A DNA stretch of 39,862 nucleotides from Cladosporium sp. IMV 00045. Lineage: Eukaryota; Ascomycota; Dothideomycetes; Cladosporiales; Cladosporiaceae. Below are positions 1 to 10,734 of the stretch, piece by piece. A program made the position numbers and the translations under genes. The stretch lies in contig MSJI02000791.1 in NCBI GenBank assembly GCA_001931905.2, positions 1 to 39,862 on the forward strand, read 5' to 3'. The notes beneath the pieces are model-generated. The model saw only the letters and a program-made list of their open reading frames with translations, did no database searches and was not told where the DNA came from. Position 1 is the stretch's first letter; every line of letters starts with the position of its first letter.

Positions 1-3000
1 ATACTAGACGATGCCAGAGACGCTGTGAGAAATGCTGGATTGCTTTTGCTGGTCGACCTGACCGGCGGTGCAAACGAAGACCTGCGGAAGATCGTTGCTT
101 TCGAAGATGTGTTCGGCAAGTTGTTTGCCCTCATCCGCATGGAGGGTGGTCTTGCGGACGCAGGTATAGCTGGACAAGATTGCCTGAGCTTGCTCGCCAA
201 CCTTATTCGAGGCTCCGCCAGCAACCAGAGTATGTTATTTCAAGAGCATGAACGAGCAAGGGTAATGCGCTGACGTGATAATAGCCATGTTCCGCGAATC
301 CGGTTGCGTCGGCCATCTCGCTCGCTTGCTAGCAGAGATATTCCCTCCAGAAACCTCTGAAGCACGCTTTATTGCTGAAAGCAGAGAGAAAGCTGGTTGG
401 GGGTTGCTTCAGCTCTTGCGCTTGTTCCTGCCACACGGTGAGAGCAGCACACTCCAGAACCAAAGTGCCTTTTTCAAGGCCGGCACTGCGCAAGCTCTGC
501 TCGACATGAGCTTCCACCCTGGGCTCCCGGTCCCTGTTAGGGTGGCGGCGTTGAAGACTACTGCAGACCTCATCTCAAACAACGCACCCATACAAGAGCA
601 ATTCGCGGCTCTTCAAATTGCGATCCCCTCTGAAAGCACAGACACGAATTCCCAAGCTGGCTCGCAAACCAATGGCTCACGATCAAATACTACATCTGCG
701 CGGAACAGCGCGAGACCAAGCGCCGAGAAAATCAGAACATATGTTATCGAGGCACTCTTGGACTTGACCCTGGACCAACCACGGAGCGAGGCACCTCTTC
801 GCAATGCTGCCTGTGCCCTCATCCAAGCCTACCTGGGCAACCACGACCGTATCAGGAACCACTTTCTGCTCCGAGCGGTCAGTGGCTTCGAACAGGGCGA
901 AGAGGCAGCCAACGTGTTGACCGCTCTTATTCGACCTGGAACAGATGCCTTGGGTGTGCTTTTCGCCAGCTGGATCATTCAAGACCTGGTCGCAGACAAT
1001 TTCGATGCGAAGAAGGCACTTGCGGCGGTTAAGGAAGGAAATGAGAGCGAGGGCGAAGAGGTGCTTACCTCTTTGCAGGCGATGGGTAGTCAACTTGAGG
1101 CTGCTATGCAGACTGGAGCTGACGAGAGGATCATCCTATCATATGCGAGCACACTTACTGTCATTCTCTGGGAGTTTGCAGACGGTGTGAACGATTTGCT
1201 TGCCGAAGGTTCTGGTCTTGTGCAAGCACTGGTCGGAAGTGTGTCGTCCGCCGCTACTGCGCCGACAATCGCAGGTCTTGCGGCATCACTGCTGGGCACT
1301 GTGTATGAGTTCAGCACCAAAGACTCACCAATTCCTCGCAGGACGCTCACACCTCTGCTTACGCAAAAATTGGGCCGTGGCAAATACCTCGATGCCCTTC
1401 TTGCGCTGAGACGCGACCCTGCAATCCGCGACTTTGGCATTGAAGAGATGGACAGCGATCCTGAGTTCGTAAACGAGGCGTTCGTCGATTTGTTTCAGAC
1501 TGAATACCCCCGGCTTCGCAAAGCGATCGACAAGGATCCTGGCGTTGAAGTGATTCCTTTTGCAGATATGGAAGCGGGTGTGGATCGTGATGTTTTGGAC
1601 GACCTACGACAACAGCTCCAAACAGTCAAAGATGCCCTATCGCAAAGTCAACAAGATGCTCAGCAGTCGAGCCAGCAATCCGAGCACGACAAGCTATCTC
1701 TTCAGAAGGAAAGCCAGACCGCAAACGCCGAATTGGATCGTCTACGGAAGATCAACGAAGCCATGCAAAAGGGCCACGAGGAAGAAACCACCAAAATGCA
1801 GTCACAGCACCAGCGCGAGAGGGAGACCTTGAACGTCGACCATTCTCGCGCGATCGCGAGCGCAAGACAAGAGGCTGACCGCCAGGCTCGCCAAGCGCAC
1901 GAGCAGCAAGAACAAGGCTTCAATGCACGCATCCAAGACTATGAGCGCAAGCTTACCGAGCTGGGGAATGCGCACAGAAACGAGCAGAACGGACACAACA
2001 ACGCGAAGCAGCAGCTCGATACTGTCAGAAAGCAGCACTCCGAGCTCACCACTCGTGAGCAGGCCTCCTCCCGCCAGCTGCAGGACTTGACCTCCACACA
2101 CCGCGACCTCGAGCGCGCACACCGACCAAGCAGAATCCGACCTTGAGCAAGCGCGCAAGCAGCTTACGGAACGCGACGCCGAACTCACCACCTTCAAATC
2201 TCAGCTCAGCGACCTGCAAGAAGACCTCGAAAGCAAAGAGCAAGAACTCGCCAGCGAGCGTTCTGGTTACGCCGAGCTCGAAAAGGGACTCCAAGCCGCC
2301 AAGGCAGCCTCAGAAGCCAAAGCAGCCGGCGACAGCGAGACAGCCGCAAAGCTCGAGAAATTGGAATCGCTGTCCAAGAACCTCACCGGCAAAGTCAAAG
2401 AGCTGCAAGAAGAGGTCAAAACCGCCAAAGCGAGCCAAGAAGTCGCGGAGCAGAAGCTGGGCGAGAGCGAGAAGAAGTCCCGCGAGGCGCTGGAGAAGGC
2501 CAAGCAGGCTAAGGAGGCCGCGGAGAAGAGTTTGAAGAATGCGGAGAAGAAGGCCAAGGACGCGGCGGAGAAGAGTCTCAAGGAGGCGGAGAGGAAGGTT
2601 CAGGAGGCGGAGAAGAAAGCTAAGGATGCTACTGAGAAGGCGAAGAAGGCTGCTGCTGCTGATGACAACAGTGGTGGTGCTGGTGGGAAGAAAAAGGGCG
2701 CCCCACAGCAGCAGCAGCAGCAAGCCGCTTCCAAGAAGGAAGCGGAGGAAGCCGCCAAGAGCGCTGAGGCTTCAAAGAAAGAACTTGAGTCCGCGAAGGA
2801 GGAACTCGAGGTCGCGAAGAAGGATGTCGCCACCGCGAAGGAGGAAGTTGAAACCGCCAACAAAGCTGCCGAGACGGCGAAGGCGGCTGAGAAGGAGGTC
2901 AGGGAGGAGTTGGAGAATATGGTGCTGGTCATTGAGGATATCGAGAAGAAGAGGGATGAGTATAAGGGCAAGGTAAGGGAGTTGGGTGGCGAGGTTAGCG

Positions 3001-3056
3001 AGGATGATGAGAGTGAGGATGATGATGAGGATGATGAGGACGAGGATGAGGAGTAG
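1..3056 (+). CDS. USO1: Uso1/p115-type vesicle tethering factor, 5' part outside the window
   Basis: Uso1/p115 is a long coiled-coil tether that captures ER-derived COPII vesicles at the cis-Golgi with Rab1/Ypt1. The frame is already open at base 1 and reads LLVDLTGGANEDLRKIVAFED, typical of the armadillo head. An intron at 230-284 (55 bases, GTATGT...TAG) splices to give NQTMFRESGCV, a conserved head motif. The head runs to about 1550. A Q/E/K-rich coiled coil follows, with a short glutamine run near 2707, and the protein ends in an acidic tail (EDDDEDDEDEDEE) typical of the family. The frame changes between about 2055 and 2130: the first frame stops at 2144-2146, while the coiled coil continues in the next frame to the stop at 3054-3056. 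Either a one-base indel near 2114-2124 or an intron 2055-2130/2133 (GTGAGC...AG, 1 mod 3 long) restores it. I favour the indel because the skipped stretch itself reads as coiled coil. Confidence 0.9.
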
Positions 3057-4197
3057 AGCGTCTGTCCGATTTAGCTTGGCTGTTGGAGTGGTGTAGTGGG
3101 ACGGCGGTGGTAGGATTTGTTGTTGTTATTTTTTTGTACGCTTCGAATTTGGATGTTCCGGCTTCTTCATCACTTTGCTCGACGTCGGAGAGCACCTTAC
3201 ACTGTGTCATTTGAGCGAGGGTATTTCCGGGGTCATTGATCAATGCTGCGATTTTACATGCATTTCGTCAGACGTATTAGCAACTCAAAGCCATCACTAA
3301 TGTGCATTCATTGCTAAGTGTTTTCGGATGTGACGGCCTCACCAACCCCGGGCATGACAACCAGATGTTGCAAACTTTCCGGATAGGATTGCAGGTATCC
3401 GAATGTGACAGCGTCACCTCACTTCACTTCGGACAACACCTTCCACGGTGCTATCAGTGCTATCGGAACGAAATCATTACCAATCCGCGACTGAGTAAGA
3501 TCTTGCAACCTGCCCTCGCCAAACATCAATAATCGGTATCGAGTCGACGAGCGCCTGACCGACATTCCCAACTCGTCGGTTTCGCGCCATGACCGCGGCC
3601 CCCGAACGCGAAGTACACGTACCTACGCAGTTTATTAATCGTGCATGGCATCTACGGTATAAGCTTCTCCAAGCCATGGTCCATGCTCGTTTACCGGCTG
3701 ATCGTAATGTACGATATACGACCTACACACACACACACGGAACGAGAGGTTCATCCGGTATGGGACAATTGCGGAGATAGCACGTAGCACAGTCGATAGC
3801 GCAATCTGTAGTTCAGGACTCGACTATCGTAGGTGGTATTAGTCAATTGATGTCCGCAAAGTCACCGGCTTCTCGGATGCAGGTCAAGAAAATGGGGTCA
3901 GCAGGGCGGCAGCCGGTGGCCAATGGGAAAGTGATGGCTTCCTTCACACTCTCGGCCGTACTATGTCATCTTCTCGGGGTGGCCGTGGCACCGATGGCAG
4001 TCCACCTAGTGAGTTAATAGCACGCTTCCTCCGTCATGTAAATATTCCCTAATTTTCCTTGCGTCTTCTCTTGTTCTCTCGCGTTTCTCTGCAGCTTCGA
4101 TCTATCGTCTTTTTACATTTTGGAGGACCCCTGCCGCAGATCGCCACCAACGCACCAGGGATTCTTGGTCATCTAAGAACCACAGCAACAAGCAACA
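3057..4197. other. Intergenic region between the tether and P450 genes
   Basis: I see no credible gene. It holds a T run near 3129, a short CA microsatellite at about 3725-3737, and a pyrimidine-rich tract at about 4050-4095 that fits the leader of the P450 gene. Two palindromic GTGAC-like elements at 3330-3342 and 3405-3417 are listed separately. The short open frames have no recognisable motif. Confidence 0.6.
3330..3417. promoter_or_regulatory. Paired GTGAC-N3-GTCAC palindromes
   Basis: GTGACAGCGTCAC at 3405-3417 is a perfect 5-base inverted repeat around a 3-base spacer. GTGACGGCCTCAC at 3330-3342 is the same element with one mismatch. The spacing of 75 bases is about seven helical turns. 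A dimeric transcription factor site is possible, but I do not recognise the factor, and both neighbouring genes are several hundred bases away. Confidence 0.3.
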
Positions 4198-5848
4198 ATG
4201 GGCCTCGCCGCCCGTTTCCCACACGTGGCGAACGCCGTAGTCTTCCTAACCGCCATCTTCATCCTCTACAGCCTCGCCCAAAAGCTCATCCAATACCGCT
4301 CGCGCGTCGCCGTTCAACGCGCAACAGGAGCGCAATCCGCGCCTCGCTTCCCGCAATGGGAACGGATCTATGGCATCGATCTGTTCCGCGACAGTCTCGC
4401 GGCTTTCCGTGAGCACCGCATGCTGTTGCGCTCTCAAGAGCGGTTTGGTATAGTGGGCGCGCAGACGTTCGAATTTGTGGTCCTCGGCCGTAAGATGGTG
4501 ATGACTCTCGAGCCGCAGAATTTGAAGACTATGCAGGCGCTGGAGCATAAGAAGTGGGGTTTGGGAACGAGGAGGAAGACGAGCTTTAGGCCGCTTTTGG
4601 GAGATGGTGAGTTTTTTCTTTGAGTTTTTGATGATGGAGTTTTTCCTGTTTCAAAGTGGCGAGTTGTTGGTCGAGGTTATGTGGCTGACCAGACGTTCAC
4701 CAGGTATCTTCACCACTGATGGCGCCGACTGGGCTCACTCGCGTGAGATGTTGCGTCCCAACTTTGTCAGGAGCCAAGTTGGCGATGTTATGACTTTCGA
4801 GAAGCACGTTGCTCATCTCATCTCGAAACTTCCCAAAGATGGCCGCACGATCAACCTTGCCGATTACTTCTTCCGCTTGACCATGGATTCCGCCACCGAG
4901 TTCCTTTTCGGCGAGAGCACCAACTCTCTAAGCCAATCAAGCGACGAGGGCTTTTCTGGTGCTTTCAACCGTAGTCAGGAGTTCATTGGCATGCGCGCTC
5001 GTTTCGGAATCTGGGCCAATCTGTTCAAGGAGGCTAAAGGCGCCAAGAAAGACCAGAAGTTCGTGCACGATTTTGTGGACTACTATGTCAACATCGGCTG
5101 CGCCAAACGAGACCAGATCGTTGCCCAGAAACAGACAGAGTCCAAGTCTGATCGCTACATCTTCATCGACGAGCTCGTCAGCCAGACCAACGACCGCACT
5201 CGCATTCGCAGCGAGCTTCTGAACATTCTCCTCGCCGGCCGAGACACCACTGCATCACTTCTCACGAACGTCTTTTGGGTCCTCTCCAAGCGTCCTGATC
5301 TGTGGGAGAAGCTCCAATCTGAGATTGCCACCCTAGACAACGCCCACCCCACTTTCGAGCAACTGAAAGACCTGAAATTCCTTCGCGCTCTCCTCAACGA
5401 AACTCTCCGCCTCTACCCTGTCGTATCGCAAAATTCCCGCGAAGCACAAGAAGACACCACGCTCCCCGTCGGTGGTGGAGCAAACGGATCTTCGCCGCTC
5501 TTCGTTCCCAAAGGCCAAGTCGTCGGATGGTCCGTCTACGCGATGCACCGTCGCAAGGACTACTACGGCCCCGACGCCGAAGAGTTCCGTCCGGAACGCT
5601 GGCTCGACGATCCCACCAGCGGTAAGAAGGGCCTTCGTCCTGGCTGGGAGTATCTCCCATTCAACGGTGGCGCGCGCATTTGTCTCGGTCAGCAGTTTGC
5701 GCTTACTGAGGCGAGCTACACCACTGCTAGATTGTGCCAGGTCTTTAGTGGTATCGAGAGTCGTGACCCGTTGGATTACTGGAAAGAGAGCATTAGTTTG
5801 ACCACGGTCAATTTGGAGGGAGCGAAGGTGGCGTTGACTGCCAGATAA
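4198..5848 (+). CDS. Cytochrome P450, CYP52-like (alkane/fatty acid omega-hydroxylase type)
   Basis: This is an ER-anchored monooxygenase, 517 residues, in two exons: 4198-4606 and 4704-5848. The intron 4607-4703 has GTGAGT, CTGAC and CAG signals. The N-terminal hydrophobic anchor (VVFLTAIFILYSLA) is followed by a basic, proline-containing hinge. The I-helix oxygen-binding motif AGRDTT is at about 314-319, the K-helix ETLR at 369-372, and FRPERW lies downstream. The heme loop FNGGARICLGQ has its thiolate Cys at about 463. The FNGGARICLGQQFALTEASY sequence and the overall plan match CYP52, whose known members hydroxylate n-alkanes and fatty acids at the terminal carbon. The ATG at 4198 has an A-rich context and leads straight into the anchor. 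The substrate is inferred from family only; a related CYP family with secondary-metabolite substrates cannot be excluded. Confidence 0.92.
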
Positions 5849-6552
5849 TCTCGAGGGGAAGAGGCGAGTTTGCGTTTGTTATGTTAGCAAAACAAGTGGT
5901 CGCTTCAGGAGTTCTATTGGTGAGCGTCCCTGTAGCAAACGATGTTCCTTGTTCGCAACTCAAATTTTTAGCACAAAGCAATCCCTGACGCTCCCCTCTA
6001 AGCCTGCCAGAAGGTAGCACCACTTGCAGATGTGTCGTCTCACCTTCAATTCACGTGACAAGTAACGCCGAGGTGATAGCACAAAGACTCGACACCTGTC
6101 AGGCGCCATACACGAGGACAACCGGATAGGTGCATGGGTTTGTGACCAAACTTTCATCTTGTCGCACCCTCGGGCTCGGGTGCCAGCCTACCAAACGTGA
6201 CAGTGCACTTTTTGAATGGTCGCTCACGTCACTTTCAGGTTGTCACCAACATGTCCAGTGACTCGAGCCGCGTTGACACAAGGTGAAGTGAAGACAAGGT
6301 GCTGGAACCCGCTCACGTGCGACTTTGGGAAACAGCGTGCGCGGCGCAGCCCAGCGCTCTTTCCTCAGGATGCAACTCGTCTCGCATCGGACTTTTTGTT
6401 CCTCTTTTCACCTCCTGACATCTTCATCCGTTTGCTTCACTAGCATCTCTTTTCATTCTGGTCGCCTCAAAGCGCAATCGTCTAAGCCACAACAGCGCAA
6501 TCAGACCTATAAAGATCAACAGCAGCACTGACATCGTCCACCAGTCCTCACC
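5849..6552. promoter_or_regulatory. Intergenic region and promoter of the MFS gene, with two CACGTG boxes
   Basis: No gene is visible. Two E-box cores precede the transporter: the palindrome TCACGTGA at 6051-6058 and CACGTG at 6314-6319, about 500 and 240 bases upstream of the ATG. A pyrimidine-rich stretch at about 6405-6465 probably lies near the transcription start. CACGTG is the core bound by bHLH and some bZIP factors; which factor acts here is unknown. Confidence 0.45.
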
Positions 6553-8479
6553 ATGGAATTAAACAACATGTACGCCCCATCCCAAGACGCAGCGATGCAA
6601 AACCTAATCAGCAGAGCCTATAGCGACGAAACGCACCCTGACGAGCGTCCCACCTCCCACGAACCGCCCAAAGATCTCGCCGGCTGGCAAATGGCCTCCG
6701 TGGTCGCCGCCCTCGTCCTCAGCATCTTCCTCTGCTCCCTCGATCTCACCATCATCGCCACCGCCATCCCGCGCATCACCGACGAGTTCAGCAGCTTGGA
6801 AGACGTCGGGTGGTATGGCTCGGCTTTCCTCCTCACCATCGGCACGACGCAATCTTTCTGGGGGAAGCTGTACACTTATCTTGACTTAAAGCTCGTCTTC
6901 CTCACTGCTATCGCTATCTTCGAGGTTGGGAGTCTGATCTGTGGAGTGGCGCAGAATAGCGATACGCTTATTGTGGGGAGGGCGATTACGGGAGTGGGAG
7001 CTGCGGGTGTTGTCAGTGGGTGTTTCTGTATTATCGCTTGTTCTGTTGCGGCTCATAAGCGCCCGTTATATACGGGTGTGCTTGGAGCGACGTATGGGAT
7101 TGCGAGTGTTATGGGACCGCTGCTGGGAGGTGCTTTTACGGATCAAGTCACCTGGCGTTGGTGGTGAGTTCCACTTTCTCTTTCGTTTGATAATTGGTCA
7201 GATTGAAATCACAGCAGACCTCTGGAGATACCTATACTAATGAGCTAACGATCGAGATAGCTTCTACATCAACCTCCCTATCGGAGCCTTCGCAGCGGCC
7301 ATTATCATCTTCACATTCTCTTCCCCCGAGACTGCTCAACGCAAATTCTCCGATCATCGAAACTCTTTCAAGGAGCGTTTCCTCCAGATGGACATCCCTG
7401 GCTTGATCCTCATCATCGGCGCCCTTCAATGTCTGCTCCTTGCTCTGTACTGGGGCGGCGTTTCCAAGCCATGGAACTCCAACGATGTCATCGGCACCTT
7501 GGTCGGATCTGGTGTGCTCTCGGTCGCTTTTATTGCCGTCGAGCATCAACAGGGCAGGTACGCGATGCTTGTGCATCGGTTGCTCAGGAAAAGAGAGGTT
7601 TGGGTTGGGAGCGCTTTCAGCTTCTTGTAAGTGCTGTTGTCCGATGACTGTTCTCCTCTTTTGAGTCAAGATGCTGACAATCCAACAGTATCGGCTCAGC
7701 ACTTTTCGTTCTCGTCTACTTCTTGCCGATCTATTTTCAAGCTGTGCGTGAATCTTCAGCCGTGGAAAGCGGAATCCGAAATTTGGCTCTTATTGTTCCC
7801 GTCTGTGAGTTCTCCCTTTCTCCCGTGGCATTAAGTAGGGCTTACTAACACATCATTCAGCGATCCTCACTATCATAGTTGGCGGCCTAGTAACACTCTA
7901 CGGCTACTTTGCCCCTTTCATGGTCTTTGGCTCCTGCCTAACAACCGCCGGCTGCGGCCTCATCTACACTCTCAACACAGACTCTGGCCCAGGCAAATGG
8001 ATCGGATACCAGATTATCACGGGAGTTGCTTTCGGCCTTGCGTTCCAGACGCCCATCATGGCCGCTCAAGCTCTTGCTGCCCAAGACGACGTCGCGACGA
8101 CCACTGCCATTCTCTACTGTGCGTTCCCATTCAACCGTAGAAATCATGCAAAGCTGACACAACCTTCATAGTCTTCCAACTCCTCGGCGCCGCCATCTTC
8201 GTCTCAACAGCGGAATCGATCTTCAGCAACATTCTTATTACAAGCCTCCAAACCCACGCACCGACCGTCAACCCTGTGAAGGTTATCGTGGCAGGCGCAA
8301 CAGGCCTTCGAGGCGTTTTCGCCGGCGCAGAGCTCGCTGGCATCGTCGCTTCGTACATGGAAGGCTTGCGAGCTGTCTTTCTTCTGATCGTGGCGTTGGC
8401 AGGTTGTGCGTCTATCGTTAGCTTTTGGACGCCGTGGGTTAGTGTCAAGGGGAGAGTTGTCGTTGGTGGTGCTGCTTGA
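6553..8479 (+). CDS. MFS transporter, DHA2 family (14 helices), drug or toxin exporter type
   Basis: This is a plasma-membrane proton antiporter of the major facilitator superfamily, 552 residues. It has five exons: 6553-7163, 7261-7626, 7689-7804, 7861-8118 and 8172-8479. All four introns (97, 62, 56 and 53 bases) have GT...AG ends. TM1 begins after about 45 residues ([29 protein letters not shown]). The sequence [16 protein letters not shown], the loop [10 protein letters not shown] and the motif-C-like segment [20 protein letters not shown] followed by [12 protein letters not shown] are hallmarks of the DHA2 drug:H+ antiporters. Family members export fungicides or the cell's own secondary metabolites. 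It lies downstream of a P450 in the same direction but with its own promoter. I see no polyketide or peptide synthase in the window, so membership in a metabolite cluster is not supported. Confidence 0.93.
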
Positions 8480-9025
8480 TTTTCCATGAGATCTTCGACG
8501 GATGTTTGAAGTCGACATGGCCACAGCAAAGGCGGGCGCTTAAGTGTCTACGCAGACTGCAAGCAAGCGACTCGCCTAAAGCTGAGGTTGGGATCGCCGA
8601 TTTCTTTAATTACTCGCTCACCGGTCGAGGGCACCAGGTCAAGTTTTTGCAATTTTTCGTTCTCCGGGTTATGGCGTGAAGTACCGGAAGGAGGATATAT
8701 AGCTCAATAAAACGCTTTCTTTATATAATCTGCTCTATTTAGGATCGCAAATGTTGGCCCGATGGAAGACGGCGAAACAGACGCTAGAATCTTGAGGCGC
8801 TCACGATATTGGAAGCTAACATCATTCTGCAGATGAGCCAAACAATGCCCCATAACGCCCCTCTTGGGGCTGTGTAATTCATCTCTATCAGGCATACATA
8901 CATGCAGCATGCATACAGCCGCAATTCAATTCCTAGACACATAGGAGATCAGCTCATGCAAGTTGCTTCTTCTTCCTTGCACCTCGCATTGACTTCCATT
9001 CATACTTGATCAGTGAGGTGTCTGA
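8480..9025. other. Intergenic region downstream of the MFS gene
   Basis: No gene is visible. An AATAAA signal at 8705-8710, about 225 bases after the MFS stop, is a candidate polyadenylation signal. The region just before 9026 has no convincing start exon for the next gene. Confidence 0.45.
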
Positions 9026-10365
9026 CGACCCGTCCCGGGAGGGCAAATCTCAGGCATTGAGGAAGTCGGCGTAGCGCTTGGGTTTGTGCAAATCGGACTT
9101 GGACTGATTCAAGCCTTGCACACTTGCGTTGAGAACTACAAAGAGTCTCGTAGCAGCATCGTGAAGCTTGCAGAAGAACTGAAGACGAATCTTTTACACG
9201 TCGAAGACCTAAGGAGCCTCGTGAGCACCAACAAGACGGCCAAGCTCTTAGACCACAAGGGGCAGAATCTGGCAAACAACTGCATGACGAAGTGCGAGCA
9301 TCTCATCCAAAAGCTGACCAAATTGCTTGTCAAGGCGCGTCTTCCAAACGATCCAACTGCCATCGTCAACATCGTCCCTGAAGACATCATCGTCAGTCGA
9401 TTAAGCAAGGGTTCCTGGCCGCTATACAAACCTCAGGTAGAGACTGTCAGACGGGAGTTGGACAGTGTCAGGATTGAAATCATCCTGGCTAGAATTTGTA
9501 TTGATGCTCGAATCCAGTCGGAACGGAGACTGACGGTCCACAGCCCGGATGGCGAGTCCATTGTTGCACTTGCGAAACGCCTGCAAGTCGCAACAATAGT
9601 ACTTAGCGAGGCTAGAGCTGAGGAGCAAAAATGCTCTGTCGCCTTGGAATCTGCAGTTTTACTTGAAAATGACCTTACGAATGCTTCTGGGACGCCCACT
9701 CCTCAAATGATACCAGACGATAGCGTCAGTCTCACCGGTCAACAGACGCTGCGGTCAATCGACGACGCCTCTACAGAGCGGGAAATAGTATCTGCCACTG
9801 TGAAGAGGGATTTATCAGACATTGCCGATCCGGGATCCGTTATGCTGGCTGCACAAGGCAAGCTCCCAGACAACGATGACTCTCAAGAGGGAGTTATCCA
9901 AGCAATTGCTCGGGAAGGTGGGAGGCAAAGAGCTTTCCCTGGATCCAAGAGCTTCCATCGAGGCTCGCTCATCAAACCTCGAGCGAAAAGAAACGGGTGA
10001 TTCGCAAACCCAAGACTTTGTCGCGAGATCTCGCGGAGAGGACGAACCCATATATTCTATGCCACTCAACGACTTCAGCACTGGGGTTTCACGCTGGAGT
10101 CTCTGTTCCAATGCCTTATCCGGTGATCGCCGACACCGGATCCGAGTATCCTGTTTCGCTATCTGAAGAAATTGATTCGCACCCACGCCGAGTCTCACGT
10201 CAGTCTTCTGATGCCGATGTCATAGTCGATCTGGAAGACGGAAGCCACGAAGTCAACCGCAAGTTAGGGCACGAGGGCATTTCTGATGAGGAGCTTCTGA
10301 ACCAAATGCTGGTGAGGTACACGGGCGGCAGCGACGTATTGAAAGTTCTTGAACCAGATGAGTAG
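9026..10365 (+). CDS. Fungal helo-like N-terminal domain protein; gene model broken, possible pseudogene
   Basis: The main frame is open from 9026 to 9997. It reads SGIEEVGVALGFVQIGLGLIQALHTCVENYKESRSSIVKLAEEL, then WPLYKPQVETVRRELDSVRIEI. This is the amphipathic helical pattern of the fungal N-terminal domain (helo/SesA-like) found on STAND-type and uncharacterised signalling proteins. There is no ATG in frame before the domain. The codon just before SGIEE, where relatives often start MSGIE, is ATC at 9047-9049. The frame stops at 9998-10000, while a coding-like tail (YPVSLSEEIDSHPRRVSRQSSDADV... ISDEELLNQMLVRYTG) runs in another frame to 10365. An intron 9918-10078 (161 bases, weak donor GTGGGA) would join them. 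Either the start lies in an unseen exon or the gene is decaying. The role is unknown. Confidence 0.45.
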
Positions 10366-10734
10366 CTTTGCGCACGTAACCGCGACTTGCGTTGGCCAAT
10401 TTGATTGCTTAGCCATCGACTGGGTCTGAAAATGACTGTTGTGTGGATTCAAAAGGTTCACAAGATGTCAGATCGGGCGAGAGTGAATGGGATGAGCGCA
10501 AGGGTTGACTCGCGAAAGTCTCAATTATTGCTTTACCATGGCGTGGTGTCGTCTAGCTAAATTTTATCTATGATTCCAGCTGTAAGCAGGATAGAGGTTT
10601 TTCGTGTGACATTATCAAAGATCGTATTCTAGTTTTGTACTCGTATTTGTCTCGTGCTCGGTCGATTGTGTTCATGTTTTCGGGGTGTGATAGCGTGATC
10701 ATGTCAACATGTCGTTGTTTTCCGCGCTGCACAA
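10366..10734. other. Convergent gap between the helo-like gene and the zincophore gene
   Basis: No gene is visible. This stretch serves as the 3' flank of both neighbours. No clear hairpin terminator is expected or seen for these polymerase II genes. Confidence 0.4.

Noticed and set aside
2600..2971. Minus-strand frame rich in Ser/Ala/Phe opposite the Uso1 coiled coil.
   Set aside because: It is the antisense shadow of a Lys/Glu/Ala-rich coding strand.
4198..8479. Secondary-metabolite gene cluster suggested by a P450 next to an MFS exporter.
   Set aside because: No polyketide synthase, peptide synthetase, terpene cyclase or cluster regulator is adjacent, and CYP52-type enzymes usually act on alkanes or fatty acids.
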